A stretch of 64,000 nucleotides of DNA from Hyphomicrobium_A sp963812795 (GTDB lineage: Bacteria; Pseudomonadota; Alphaproteobacteria; Rhizobiales; Hyphomicrobiaceae). The translations under genes and the position numbers were made by a program. Location of the stretch: NCBI GenBank assembly GCA_963812795.1, contig CAWEWG010000013.1, forward strand, positions 248,001 through 312,000. The letters are read 5' to 3'. How positions within the stretch are numbered: the first letter of the stretch is position 1; the number at the start of each line of letters is the position of its first letter. This document shows, piece after piece, positions 1 to 9,390 of the stretch. The notes beneath the pieces were generated by a model, which saw only the letters and a list, made by a program, of their open reading frames with translations, was not told the DNA's origin and did not search any database.

Positions 1-598
1 CGGTGTCGAGCACCTTGGTGTTCTTGTAGATCTTGCCGACGAGATCCTTCGCCGTCGCTTCGCTGCCGCCCGGCTGCTTAAGCGCATAGCCCCAAGCCGC
101 AAGGTAGTTCCAGCGTGCGCCACCCGACGTTTTCGGGTTCGGCGTGACGACCTCGACGCCGTCCTTGGCCAGATCGTTCCAGTCCTTAATGCCCTTGGGG
201 TTGCCCTTGCGGACAAGGAACACGATCGTCGAGGTGTAGGGAGACGAATTGTCCTTCAGGCGCTTCTGCCAATCGGCGGGGATGAGATTGCCCTTCTTGG
301 CGAGCTGGTCAACGTCACCGGCGAGCGCCAGGGTAACGACGTCGGCGTCAAGGCCATCGATGACCGCGCGCGCCTGCTTGCCCGAGCCGCCGTGCGACTG
401 CTGGATGGTGACGTCCTCGCCGGTCTTCTCTTTCCAGTGCTTGATGAACGCGGCATTGAACTCCTGGTAGAGCTCGCGCGTGGGATCGTAGGAAACGTTG
501 AGCAGCGTCGTCTGGGCCAGCGCCACATGCGCGCCGCCGACGAGGCCAGCGGCAACGGCGAGGGCCAACGCCTGACGCCGGGTGAATTCGATCTTCAT
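1..598 (-). CDS. Sulfate ABC transporter substrate-binding protein (partial, C-terminus off the left edge)
   Basis: The protein starts at 598 with a Sec signal peptide (MKIEFTRRQALALAVAAG, cleavage near AHVALAQ) and then shows the sulfate/thiosulfate-binding pattern LNVSYDPTRELYQEFN and GGSGKQARAVIDGLDAD, followed by VEVVTPNPKTSGGARWN. About 199 residues are present, and the family is usually 330-350, so the C-terminal lobe lies outside the window. By family it is the periplasmic binding protein that delivers sulfate or thiosulfate to a CysTWA-type importer. The permease and ATPase genes would be expected to the left and cannot be checked. Sbp and CysP cannot be told apart here. Confidence 0.9.
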   Translation of the reverse strand, partial: MKIEFTRRQALALAVAAGLVGGAHVALAQTTLLNVSYDPTRELYQEFNAAFIKHWKEKTGEDVTIQQSHGGSGKQARAVIDGLDADVVTLALAGDVDQLAKKGNLIPADWQKRLKDNSSPYTSTIVFLVRKGNPKGIKDWNDLAKDGVEVVTPNPKTSGGARWNYLAAWGYALKQPGGSEATAKDLVGKIYKNTKVLDT

Positions 599-785
599 CG
601 GTGCATCCTCTCTTACCGTGACCTCAACCAATGCGGTCCGGGGAAAAGAGAACTAGCGATGGGCGCGATTTAACCGAACTAAGAAGAAATTCTGAGCTTA
701 TGCGGAATCCTGCAGTCGGTGTCCCTGTGCGTTCGCGGTGCCGATCTCAGGCAAACCGATCCTCAAAAGTGCGTGCGAAGCGGGC

Positions 786-1259
786 TCAATTGCTCACTGG
801 CGCATAAAAGACGCTGTCGATCTCCACGATATCGTCGTCGAACAGACGCCGGACCTCGACCATCGTCCGCGGCGGATATGGCGGCTTGCCCCACAGTTCC
901 GCCTGCGCCTTATCAACCATCGGCGCAAAACGATGCAGGTCGCTGACGTAGATCGTGAGCCGTACGCAATCTTGCAGGCTTGCCCCCTCCGATTGCGCGA
1001 TCAGCTTGATATTGAGGAAGGCTTGGCGGATGCGGGCCTCGGGGTCTTCCACCAACTTGTTGGTGGCGGGATCCACACCCTGCATGCCGGCGACGAAGAC
1101 GAAGTCGCCGGCCCTGACACCCAAACTCCAGGTGCCTTCCGCTTTGATGGCACCGGGCGGATCGAGCGTTTTCAGGCGGCTCGACGGCGACGACTGCGCC
1201 AGGCCGAGGCTCGTGGCCGCGACCAGCACCAGTACGCTCGGAAGCATTAGCCGTCGCAA
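786..1259 (-). CDS. RidA family protein with signal peptide
   Basis: A 157-residue protein with a hydrophobic N-terminus (about residues 1-22) followed by a complete RidA/YjgF/UK114 domain: GDFVFVAGMQGVDPATN, then ARIRQAFLNIKLIAQ, and PPYPPRTMVEVRRL, which carries the family Arg. Cytosolic RidA hydrolyses reactive enamine/imine intermediates. The signal peptide suggests this member is exported, so its substrate may differ. It is a single gene with no obvious operon partner. Confidence 0.85.
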   Translation of the reverse strand: MRRLMLPSVLVLVAATSLGLAQSSPSSRLKTLDPPGAIKAEGTWSLGVRAGDFVFVAGMQGVDPATNKLVEDPEARIRQAFLNIKLIAQSEGASLQDCVRLTIYVSDLHRFAPMVDKAQAELWGKPPYPPRTMVEVRRLFDDDIVEIDSVFYAPVSN

Positions 1260-1459
1260 TTTCGGATCCTCGGTTTCGAGAAAAGTACCTCCGATTCCTT
1301 AAAATCCGTGCGTATCCATCTGAAAACATTGTCCGAGCCGGGCCTGCAGCGCACGGTTGGGGACAACTAGGATTCGCTCATCGCGTGCCGATGCAGCCGA
1401 TCTGCCGACGTGCGAAAAGTCGCGACGTGCTTTCGAGGCATATCCCAGCGAGGACCAAG

Positions 1460-1787
1460 ATGGCGGGCGTGGTGCCAAGCACGGTGCGAAGAGTGCACGC
1501 GGTCGTCGCACGCAGCGTGGCCGTCATCCTTGCGCTCGCTACGGTCTGGCACGCGCCGCGCGTCGAAGCGCAGGACGCCATCGGTCAGGACGCAATCGCC
1601 CACTTCGATCCGGCAGTGCGGCCCGAGTACCGCGAGCCCGTTACGCTGGCGAGCAAGGACGGCGTCTTGGAGGTGACGCTCTCCGCGCATCAGGGGCACG
1701 CCCGCCTCGACACGGTGGCGGAGCCCGTCCAGAACATGCTCGTCTTCGGCTACACGGTGATCCGCGGCACGGCCTCCAACGGAGCAG
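1460..1787 (+). pseudogene. N-terminal part of the multicopper oxidase, in a different frame
   Basis: An ATG at 1460 opens a secreted-protein N-terminus: a hydrophobic core (VVARSVAVILALATVW), an AQD cleavage region near residue 38, then FDPAVRPEYREPVTLASKDG and NMLVFGYTVIRGTASNG. This is the usual start of the cupredoxin-fold oxidase that continues in the next frame at 1788. An extra base near 1783-1784 (in GGAGCAGATG) separates the two parts. Removing it would give one protein of about 1070 residues. An upstream in-frame ATG at 1385 is possible but lies before the signal sequence. Confidence 0.7.
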
Positions 1788-4673
1788 ATGACGGGAGACA
1801 ATTTGTATCCCGCGCCGACGCTGCAAGTGTTTCCGGGCGAGACGCTCATCGTGCATTTCGAGAACGCACTGACCGGGCTGACGATTCGCGACTTCTTCGA
1901 TCCGCGCTACATCGCGAAGGGTGAGGCGGTGCCGCTCTATCCCGAGCAGCTCAGCTCATCGCCGCTCAACCTGCATGTGCATGGGCTGCACGTGAGCCCC
2001 AAGGGAAATTCCGATAATGTGATGCTCCACATTCCGGCCGGGATGTCGAACACCTACACCTACCGCATTCCCAAAAACATGCCGCAGGGCGCCTACTGGT
2101 ACCACAGCCACCTGCACGGGCTCACCACGCCGCACGTGTACTACGGGTTGGCGGGGCTGCTCGCCATCGGCCGCACCGACGGCAATCTTCCGCTCGTCAC
2201 CAAGCACGACATTCCCATCCGCAACATGGTGCTGCAGTACAATGCGGTCTTCGATCGGGCGGGAGGTCTGGCGCAGATCAACAATCCCAACTGGCCGCAG
2301 TGGGTGAGCACGAAGAAGCCGCCGGAGGGTGACGAGCTGGCTAAGGGCACGTACCGGCCGCTGCTCGCGCCGGTGAATTTCGCCCAATCGAAAAAGGGAA
2401 CGAAGAGCTTCACCGTTTGGTTCGCGGGCCCGCTGTCGATAGAGAACTTCCGCGGACGCTTCGAGTTCATCCCGAGCAACCTGCAGCGCTTTGGCGCCAG
2501 GCCCGGCGGCCCAAGCGGCGACGTCGAGGCCGATCCTTCGCTTCCCGACTACAAGCGAGACGTGCAGTTCACGGTGAACGGTCAGTTCCAGCCGACCATC
2601 AAGAGCAAGGCCGGACAGACCGAGATCTGGGTGCTCGCCAACGTGAGCGACATTGCTTACATGAGCGTGCAGCTCACCGAGACGGCGACGGGCAGGCATC
2701 CCAAGATCGCCATCGTCGGCCAGGACGGCAATCCGAGCCCCGCGGTTCACCATCCCGTCTTCGAAGACGGCACGCGGCTCGTGATACCGCCCGCCACGCG
2801 CTATGCGATCGCGGTGACGATGCCGGAGAGCGGCGATCTCGTGCTCGAGATGCCGCCGATGGGAAGCGGCGCACGGACGATGAGCTCACCCGGCGTTCTT
2901 TACGAGAATGACGGCAGCGACAACCCGCCCGCAACCCTCGGCACGTTGAGCGTCGTTCCCGCGGCCGTCAGTTATTTCGACGGATTCTTCATCTTCCCGA
3001 CTCAAGTGCTGGCCCGCGCCGTGCCATCGGGAGAGCGCGGCACGTCCGTAGCGTTCGCGGAGGGACAGAAGCTCGGCGCCCACGCCACCTTCGATGAGCT
3101 TTCGAAATTCACGCCCGACTTCAAGCGCCAGCTCAGAATAACAGGCGGCTTTCTGAACGATCTGGCAAGCAACGCCGATCCGAAGGCCTTCGTCTATGCG
3201 TTCGACGGCACCGCGTTTCCCAACGTCCCGCTTCTGCAGCCGCGGCTCAATTCCGTGGAGGAATGGACCTTCATCAACGACAACAATGATGAGCATCCGA
3301 TCCACGTGCACGTGAACGACTTCCAGGTGACGAGCTACTTCGATCCGACGACCGGTCTCAAGACTGGCGCGGAAATGTGGGAGGTCGACAATGCCAACGT
3401 GCCGGCTCCGACCCTGGGCTCAGGTGAATCGACCATCCAGTCCGGCGCCCTGTCGATACGCACCAAGTTCGAAGATTACACCGGCCTCTTCGTGATGCAC
3501 TGCCATCGGCTCAACCACGAAGACAACGGGCTGATGACGTTGGTCAACGTCATCCCGGAAGTCTCGAGCTACGCGGTGGCGGTGCAGGGATCGCCCGGCC
3601 GTTCAGCCGAGGTCAATGTCTACGACGGCAACGGCGACCGGCTCATGGCCAAGGTTACGCCGTTTCCCGGGTTCGAGGGTGCCCTGAGCGTGGCCATGGG
3701 CGACGTCGACGACGACAACGTCCTCGATCTCATCGTAGGCGCCGGTGAGAACTATGCGCCGATGGTGCTCGCTTACTCGGGCAAGGCGATAGGCGATAAG
3801 GGCGCCTTCGAGATGCCGATCGCCCGCTTTGCGGCATTCGATTTGAGCGCGCGCGGCGGCGTCAGCGTGACGGCAGCGCAGATCGACGGGACGACCGCCG
3901 ATAACATCATCGTCGGCTCGGGTCCCGGCATGCCGAGCGAAGTTCGCGTATTCGGCACGGAGCTACCGTCCTCGCTGGACACGGCGCCGGCTCTCTTCTC
4001 GACCTTCAGCCCCTACGCAAACGATCGCTCCGGCGTCAGCGTCGCCTCCGGGTTCGTCGATTTCGCAACGGGTCGCAACAGCATCATCACCGCACCGGGT
4101 CCCGGCACGCCGACGCAGGTAAAGGTCTTCAGTTTTTCGCTGATGAAACCGCTGAAGGTGCGCCCGGCCAGCGAGACAGCCGGTAAACAATGCCCCGGCC
4201 CCAAGGAAGCGTCGGTAACCGCCGCATTCATGCCGTTCGGTCTCGGCTACAGCGGGGGTGCTTCTCTCGCTACCGGCTGGCTGACCGGGAGCCTGGGGGG
4301 CGCCGAAGCGATCGTCGTTGGCCAGTTGACCGGCCCCGGCGCGGTGAAAATCTATTCGAGCGGCTCGGCGCTGCAAGGCGGACCCAGGGTCTATTTGCAA
4401 AGCGCCGCTGCGCACACCCCCATCCCTGTCTTCACCGACATTGCGCAGTTCAAGGCCTTCGGCCCGGCCTCAGGGGTGCGCGTCGCCACCACCAGCACGA
4501 CGGTTGGCGCCGACCTTCTCCTCAGCGGCGCTTCGCAAGCAGACGGAACGGTAAGGGTTCGCAAGTACCAACTCGTCAAACCAAGCGCTGAAGCCGACAC
4601 GCTTGTCGCCAGGCAAATCGGTGAGGTCAGCTCCATCCAAGGCGCATTTCCAGGGTTCGTGGGCGGTGACTGA
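1788..4673 (+). CDS. Multicopper oxidase with C-terminal FG-GAP-like beta-propeller
   Basis: The 961 residues begin just after a frameshift; the signal peptide and first beta strands lie in the frame of 1460-1787. Copper ligands are complete: HVHG at residues 63-66, HSHLH at 106-110, HPIHVH at 503-508 and HCHRLNHEDNGLM at 571-583, the last giving the Cys and axial Met of the type 1 site. From about residue 600 to the end there are repeats with Asp-rich loops (GDVDDDNVLDLIVGAG) and GPG-containing blades, typical of FG-GAP/integrin-like propellers. It should be an exported laccase-like oxidase that reduces O2 to water. The propeller may bind calcium, a surface or a partner. The ABM gene begins 4 nt after its stop, which suggests co-transcription. 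The substrate is unknown. Confidence 0.85.
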   Translation: MTGDNLYPAPTLQVFPGETLIVHFENALTGLTIRDFFDPRYIAKGEAVPLYPEQLSSSPLNLHVHGLHVSPKGNSDNVMLHIPAGMSNTYTYRIPKNMPQGAYWYHSHLHGLTTPHVYYGLAGLLAIGRTDGNLPLVTKHDIPIRNMVLQYNAVFDRAGGLAQINNPNWPQWVSTKKPPEGDELAKGTYRPLLAPVNFAQSKKGTKSFTVWFAGPLSIENFRGRFEFIPSNLQRFGARPGGPSGDVEADPSLPDYKRDVQFTVNGQFQPTIKSKAGQTEIWVLANVSDIAYMSVQLTETATGRHPKIAIVGQDGNPSPAVHHPVFEDGTRLVIPPATRYAIAVTMPESGDLVLEMPPMGSGARTMSSPGVLYENDGSDNPPATLGTLSVVPAAVSYFDGFFIFPTQVLARAVPSGERGTSVAFAEGQKLGAHATFDELSKFTPDFKRQLRITGGFLNDLASNADPKAFVYAFDGTAFPNVPLLQPRLNSVEEWTFINDNNDEHPIHVHVNDFQVTSYFDPTTGLKTGAEMWEVDNANVPAPTLGSGESTIQSGALSIRTKFEDYTGLFVMHCHRLNHEDNGLMTLVNVIPEVSSYAVAVQGSPGRSAEVNVYDGNGDRLMAKVTPFPGFEGALSVAMGDVDDDNVLDLIVGAGENYAPMVLAYSGKAIGDKGAFEMPIARFAAFDLSARGGVSVTAAQIDGTTADNIIVGSGPGMPSEVRVFGTELPSSLDTAPALFSTFSPYANDRSGVSVASGFVDFATGRNSIITAPGPGTPTQVKVFSFSLMKPLKVRPASETAGKQCPGPKEASVTAAFMPFGLGYSGGASLATGWLTGSLGGAEAIVVGQLTGPGAVKIYSSGSALQGGPRVYLQSAAAHTPIPVFTDIAQFKAFGPASGVRVATTSTTVGADLLLSGASQADGTVRVRKYQLVKPSAEADTLVARQIGEVSSIQGAFPGFVGGD

Positions 4674-4676
4674 ACA

Positions 4677-5615
4677 ATGAGCGGCGAGCCATCGACACTT
4701 CTTCTAGCTGCGCGCGTTCGCCCCGGGTGCGAAGCGGCGTTTTCTCAGTGGCAGGGGGATTGGCAAAGCGCGCTGCTCGCTGCGAGCGACACACTCAGTG
4801 TCGAGTTCTGGCCTCCAGCACCACCCGATCAGTTAGAAACGGTGGGCCTCGTTCGCTTCTCGTCGATGGATGCATTGCGGCGTTGGCGTCGCGGCGAGAA
4901 AAACCGCGCGCTTATCAGCGCTGTCGCACCGCTGGTCGAAGGCGGCCTGGTGATGCAGCTCGTGGGGCAGGCTGCGGTCGATTACACTGTCGCGCACGGC
5001 GCGACCCTAGTCATCGCCACTGAAATTAAACCCGGCATGGAAGCGGCTTACAGGGACTGGGCGGATCGCATTCAAAGGCTGCAGGCGACATTCCCCGGGT
5101 TCCTCGGGTCGTTCGTCCAGCCGCCGCAACACAATGAAACGGGTTGGACGGCGGTCTTGCGTTTTGACTCGGCAGCGAACCTCGACGGCTGGATGAAGTC
5201 CCCCGCGCGCGCCGAAATGGTGAAGGAAAGCGAGAATCTCGTCGCGGGATTCCACGCGCAGCGGGTCGACTCGTCGTTTCCCGGATGGGCCCCGAACGAT
5301 CCCGCCACCGGGACCCCACCGAGCATGTGGAAGACGGCGTGCCTCGTTCTGCTAACGCTCTTTCCCGTCGTCATGCTCGAGCTTCGGTTCCTCAATCCGC
5401 ACATCGAGGCGCTGAACCCCGCGGTCCGCACCTTCATCGGTAATGCCATCAGCGTCGGATTGACGACGTGGCCGCTGATGCCGCTCGCAATTTTAGCGTT
5501 CCACGCGTGGCTCTATCCCGAGGGCCAGCCGCGCTGGATGGCGTGGGCGATGCCGATCGGCCTGGTTCTCTGCTACTTGGTCGAGATTGCCCTGCTTTGG
5601 CACCTGCTGCTGTAG
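4677..5615 (+). CDS. Tandem antibiotic-biosynthesis-monooxygenase (ABM) domain protein with membrane anchor
   Basis: A 312-residue protein with two ABM-like alpha/beta barrel domains (about residues 5-95 and 105-195; the second contains ATEIKPGMEAAYRDWADRI and FPGFLGSFVQPP), followed by three hydrophobic segments in residues 215-312. ABM proteins are small dimeric oxygenases or haem-degrading enzymes. A tandem copy can form the dimer within one chain. It starts 4 nt after the oxidase stop and so is probably co-expressed with it. The signal-less N-terminus places the ABM domains in the cytoplasm, on the other side of the membrane from the oxidase. Confidence 0.75.
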   Translation: MSGEPSTLLLAARVRPGCEAAFSQWQGDWQSALLAASDTLSVEFWPPAPPDQLETVGLVRFSSMDALRRWRRGEKNRALISAVAPLVEGGLVMQLVGQAAVDYTVAHGATLVIATEIKPGMEAAYRDWADRIQRLQATFPGFLGSFVQPPQHNETGWTAVLRFDSAANLDGWMKSPARAEMVKESENLVAGFHAQRVDSSFPGWAPNDPATGTPPSMWKTACLVLLTLFPVVMLELRFLNPHIEALNPAVRTFIGNAISVGLTTWPLMPLAILAFHAWLYPEGQPRWMAWAMPIGLVLCYLVEIALLWHLLL

Positions 5616-5700
5616 CGGGCGTCGCCGAGCGAGGATAACGTCGATGTAACGAGTTGCGCACTGTCTTGCGATTAAGCCCGTTTCCGGGGAGGCGGCGGCT

Positions 5701-6531
5701 ATGAACTTAAATACCGTCACCGAGGTCAAACGACCGCTGTCGGCCGAGGAGATCATCGACTGGCCCGAGGGGTACGCGTGGCTTGCCGGCGGGACATGGC
5801 TGTTTTCGACACCGCAGGTCGATACCCACACGCTGGTCGACCTTCAGTCCCTGCGCTGGCCGGCACTGCAAGTCACGGCCGACGGGCTCGAGATCGCCGC
5901 GACTTGCACGCTGGCGGAGCTTGCCCACTTCGAGGCGCCGCCGAACTGGAAAGCGGCTCCCTTGTTCAAGATGTGCTGCGATTCGCTGCTGGCATCCTTC
6001 AAGGTGTGGAACGCCGCAACCGTTGGCGGCAACATCTGCATGTCGCTGCCCGCCGGGTCGATGATCTCGCTGACGGCTTCCCTTGAAGGCACCTACACGC
6101 TGTGGCCGCGCGAGGGCGCGCCGCGCACAATCGCAGCCGTCGACTTCGTCGCCGGAAATAATGAGAATGCCCTGCGGCCCGGTGAGCTGCTGCGCTCCAT
6201 TCATCTCCCGGCAAGGGCACTTTCCAAGCGATTCGCCTTCCGCCGCGCTTCGCTCACCCAGCTGGGGCGCTCGGCAATTATCGTCATCGGAACGCAAGCG
6301 CCCGGCGCCGACGATCTGGTGCTCACCGTCACGGCGGCAACCGTAAAGCCGTTTCAGCTGCGCTTCGATCGTGTCCCCGACGACCGAACGCTGCGTGAAG
6401 CGATCTTTTCCACCATCCCTGAAGCGGACTACTTCGAAGATGTACACGGCTCTGCCGTCTACAAGCGTCACCTCACCTACTATTTTGCCGAGCAGATCCG
6501 CGCCGAGCTCCTCAATGGAGCGGAGGAATGA
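5701..6531 (+). CDS. FAD-binding subunit of a molybdenum hydroxylase (xanthine dehydrogenase family)
   Basis: A 276-residue member of the FAD_binding_5 family. It has the flavin-binding loops WLAGGTWLF (AGGT) and AATVGGNICMSLPAGSM (TVGGN), and a CO-dehydrogenase flavoprotein C-terminal region (about residues 170-275). It passes electrons from the iron-sulfur centres to NAD+ or another acceptor. The stop codon overlaps the start of the next gene by 4 nt, so the two are translationally coupled. A short FAD subunit next to a fused [2Fe-2S]-Mo subunit resembles the E. coli ygfM/xdhD pair. Confidence 0.85.
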   Translation: MNLNTVTEVKRPLSAEEIIDWPEGYAWLAGGTWLFSTPQVDTHTLVDLQSLRWPALQVTADGLEIAATCTLAELAHFEAPPNWKAAPLFKMCCDSLLASFKVWNAATVGGNICMSLPAGSMISLTASLEGTYTLWPREGAPRTIAAVDFVAGNNENALRPGELLRSIHLPARALSKRFAFRRASLTQLGRSAIIVIGTQAPGADDLVLTVTAATVKPFQLRFDRVPDDRTLREAIFSTIPEADYFEDVHGSAVYKRHLTYYFAEQIRAELLNGAEE

Positions 6532-8282
6532 AGTTCTCGCTCAATGGCCGCAGCTTCTCCGCCGAGCCCGCGCCCGGGCAGTGCCTACGCACCTTCTTGC
6601 GCGAGCAGGGATGCCTCGGCGTCAAAAAGGGCTGCGATGCGGGAGACTGCGGCGCCTGCACCGTCTGGCTCGACGGCACGCCGTTCCATAGCTGCTTGAT
6701 GCCGGCGTTTCGCGCCGACGGACGCGACATCACGACGATCGAGGGGCTCGAAAAGGACGGGCAGTTGCATCCCGTGCAGCAGGCGTTTGTCGATGCGCAG
6801 GCGTTTCAGTGCGGCTTCTGCACCGCCGGCATGATCATGACGACGGCAACCTTCGACGAGGCGGCGCGCCGCGACCTGCCGCGCATGCTCAAAGGCAATC
6901 TCTGCCGCTGCACGGGCTACCAGAGCATCGTCGACGCGTTGGACGGCATCAAATCGGTTGAAGAGGACGTCGCCGGCAGCGCTTGCGGCGCCAGCCTTAG
7001 CACTCCTTTCGCCAAAGCGATCGTGACGGGGCAGGCGCGCTACACCCTCGACGTGCCACCCATGAAGAAGATGCTGCATTTGAAGGTACTGCGCTCGCCG
7101 CATCCGCATGCCCGCATAAAATCCATCAAGCGCGACAGGGCTGCCGCGGTGCCGGGCGTGGTCTCCGTGTTCACGTGGGAGGACGTCCCGCGCCGGCTCT
7201 ACAGCACGGCGACGCACGAGGATCACCTCGTCGATCCGGACGATACTTACATCCTCGACAACGTGGTCCGCTTCGTCGGCCAGCGGGTTGCAGCGGTCGT
7301 CGCCGAGACCGAGGCCGCGGCGGAAACAGCTTGCCGGCTGCTCGATGTGGAGTACGAGCTGCTTCCCGCCGTGTTCGATGCGGAAGCCGCGATGGCGCCG
7401 GGAGCACCCGTGCTGCACGACCGAAGCATCGCCTTCCACGACAACATCTACGTCGACATTCACGGCGAGCTCGGCAGCGTCGCGGAAGGCTTCAAGGCAG
7501 CCGACGCTATCCACGAGCGCACGTACTCCACCTCACGCGTGCAACATGTGCACCTCGAAACGCATGGCTGCCTCGCCTGGCGGGGCGATGATCGCCGGCT
7601 GCACGTGCGGACAAGTTCGCAGGCGCCGTTCATCACCAAGCAGAAGCTTTGCTATCTGTTCGGCCTTTTCGATCGCGACGTGCATGTCTTCACCGAGCGC
7701 ATCGGCGGCGGCTTTGGCGGCAAGCAGGAGATGCTCTGCGAAGACCTGTGCGTGCTGGCCAGCTTACGGACCGGCCGGCCGGTCATCTGGGAGTTCACGC
7801 GCGAGGAGCAGTTCATCGGCGCCACCACGCGCCACCCGATGAAGACGCATGTGAAGCTGGGCGCCAAGCGCGACGGTACGCTGACCGCAATCCAGGTACG
7901 TGTCGTCTCCAATACCGGCGCTTACGGCGGGCACGGCGGCGAGACCCTGGCGGCTGCACTTGGCAGCCCGATCGCCGCCTACCGCTGCCTCAACAAGAAG
8001 GCCGACGGCTATGCGGTCTATACCAACATGGTCCCGGCCGGCGGGTTCCGCGGATACGGCGCCTCGCAGACGACCTTCGCCATCGAATCCGCCCTCGATG
8101 ATCTGGCGAGGATGCTGGGCGTGAGCCCGTTCGATATCCGACGCAAAAACAAGATCCACGAAACCGACCGCATCGAGTTCGATCTGGAAAGATCCGACAG
8201 ACGTGGTGATGGGCAGCTACGGGATCGATCAATGTCTCGATCACGTCGAGGAGGCGCTGGCGAGCGGGCGCGGACTGGCTAA
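6528..8282 (+). CDS. Molybdenum hydroxylase, fused [2Fe-2S] and molybdopterin subunit (N-terminal part, frameshifted)
   Basis: The N-terminus is a ferredoxin-like [2Fe-2S] domain (KKGCDAGDCGAC, about residues 34-45), then the helical [2Fe-2S] domain (QCGFCTAGM and GNLCRCTGYQSIVDA, to about residue 145), then the Mo-binding domain (HVHLETHGCLAW, ERIGGGFGGKQEM, VPAGGFRGYGASQT). Homology stops at DRIE near 8180, where an extra T in GAGTTCGATC shifts the frame. The correct continuation (SIWKDPTDVVMGSYGID) lies in the frame of the next entry, so together they would encode one protein of about 908 residues ending at 9255. The fusion order matches XdhD-like enzymes. The substrate (purine, aldehyde or aromatic heterocycle) cannot be told. 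Confidence 0.8.
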   Translation: MKFSLNGRSFSAEPAPGQCLRTFLREQGCLGVKKGCDAGDCGACTVWLDGTPFHSCLMPAFRADGRDITTIEGLEKDGQLHPVQQAFVDAQAFQCGFCTAGMIMTTATFDEAARRDLPRMLKGNLCRCTGYQSIVDALDGIKSVEEDVAGSACGASLSTPFAKAIVTGQARYTLDVPPMKKMLHLKVLRSPHPHARIKSIKRDRAAAVPGVVSVFTWEDVPRRLYSTATHEDHLVDPDDTYILDNVVRFVGQRVAAVVAETEAAAETACRLLDVEYELLPAVFDAEAAMAPGAPVLHDRSIAFHDNIYVDIHGELGSVAEGFKAADAIHERTYSTSRVQHVHLETHGCLAWRGDDRRLHVRTSSQAPFITKQKLCYLFGLFDRDVHVFTERIGGGFGGKQEMLCEDLCVLASLRTGRPVIWEFTREEQFIGATTRHPMKTHVKLGAKRDGTLTAIQVRVVSNTGAYGGHGGETLAAALGSPIAAYRCLNKKADGYAVYTNMVPAGGFRGYGASQTTFAIESALDDLARMLGVSPFDIRRKNKIHETDRIEFDLERSDRRGDGQLRDRSMSRSRRGGAGERARTG

Positions 8283-9255
8283 GCCCGCCGGCGAGGACTG
8301 GCTGGAGGGGAGCGGCGTCGCGCTCTCCATGCTGGAATCCGGGCCACCCACCGAGCACAGATCCGGCGCCGAGATTCGGCTATTGGCCGACGGCAGCTAC
8401 CATTTGGCCGTCGGCTCGACCGAAATGGGCAATGGGTCGACCACCTCGCATCGCCAGCTCGCCGCGTCGGTTCTCGGCACGCGCGCGAGCCGTATTGCCA
8501 TCGTCAATGGCGATACCGATCGCACTCCCTACGACACCGGCACCTTCGCCAGCACCGGAACCGTCGTAGCGGGCGCCGCCGTCGAGAAGACCGCCGCGGC
8601 GATGCGCGACGTCCTCATTGACTTTGCCTGCCGCGAATTTGGCTTCGAGCCCGCCGATTGCCGCCTGACAGATGAAGCGATCACTTGCGGCAACCGGATG
8701 CTTCCGCTCGCCGAATTGCACGCCGCCGGCGCCAAGGTAGGCGACCGGTTCGAGGTGAGACGCAAGGCCTACCTCTCACCGCGCTCGGTCGGATTCAATG
8801 TGCAAGGCATTCGCGTCGCGGTGCACCGCGTCACGGGTGAGGTCAAAATCCTGCAGAGTGTGCACGCTGCCGACATCGGCCGGCTGATAAATCCCATGCA
8901 ATGCCGCGGGCAGATCGACGGCGCGATTGCTATGGGCATCGGCTGGGCGCTGTACGAAAATATGATCTACGACGCCAACGGCGCGATGGTGAACCCGGCG
9001 CTACGCGACTATCGCATTCCGACGTTCGCCGACCTGCCCCGCAGCGAAATCTATTTCGCCGACACGTACGACAGCGTCGGACCCCTGGGGGCGAAGGCAC
9101 AGGGCGAGTGCGCGATCAACGCCGTAGCGCCGGCGATCGCCAATGCTGTCGCCAACGCCACTGGCGTTCGCTTTGCCGATCTCCCACTGACGCCCGATCG
9201 CATTTTCGAGAGGCTCGGCTCCCGACATGGGCCGCCGCCCAAGGGCTACCGATAA
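8203..9255 (+). CDS. Molybdenum hydroxylase, C-terminal molybdopterin-binding part (same gene as 6528-8282)
   Basis: A 350-residue continuation of the large subunit. It contains the second molybdopterin-binding domain: GSTEMGNGSTTSHRQLAA, GAAVEKTAAAMRDVL and GPLGAKAQGECAINAVAP, where the Glu of GAKAQGE sits at the catalytic glutamate position of the family. The open frame begins before 8203, and the gene's true start is at 6528. No separate ribosome-binding site is evident, which supports one gene split by a single-base insertion near 8176-8178. Confidence 0.8.
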   Translation: MVMGSYGIDQCLDHVEEALASGRGLAKPAGEDWLEGSGVALSMLESGPPTEHRSGAEIRLLADGSYHLAVGSTEMGNGSTTSHRQLAASVLGTRASRIAIVNGDTDRTPYDTGTFASTGTVVAGAAVEKTAAAMRDVLIDFACREFGFEPADCRLTDEAITCGNRMLPLAELHAAGAKVGDRFEVRRKAYLSPRSVGFNVQGIRVAVHRVTGEVKILQSVHAADIGRLINPMQCRGQIDGAIAMGIGWALYENMIYDANGAMVNPALRDYRIPTFADLPRSEIYFADTYDSVGPLGAKAQGECAINAVAPAIANAVANATGVRFADLPLTPDRIFERLGSRHGPPPKGYR

Positions 9256-9390
9256 GGATCGCGGCGAAGCCGGCCAGGCCGCCGCCCGTGCACTCTCACG
9301 CAGCCTGTCATTCCGCACGCGACGCGCGCGAGGCCGCGATGCGGTCACTAGCGGTGAAGTCTTCGCCGGTTCGGCCTTGCGCCACGACCG

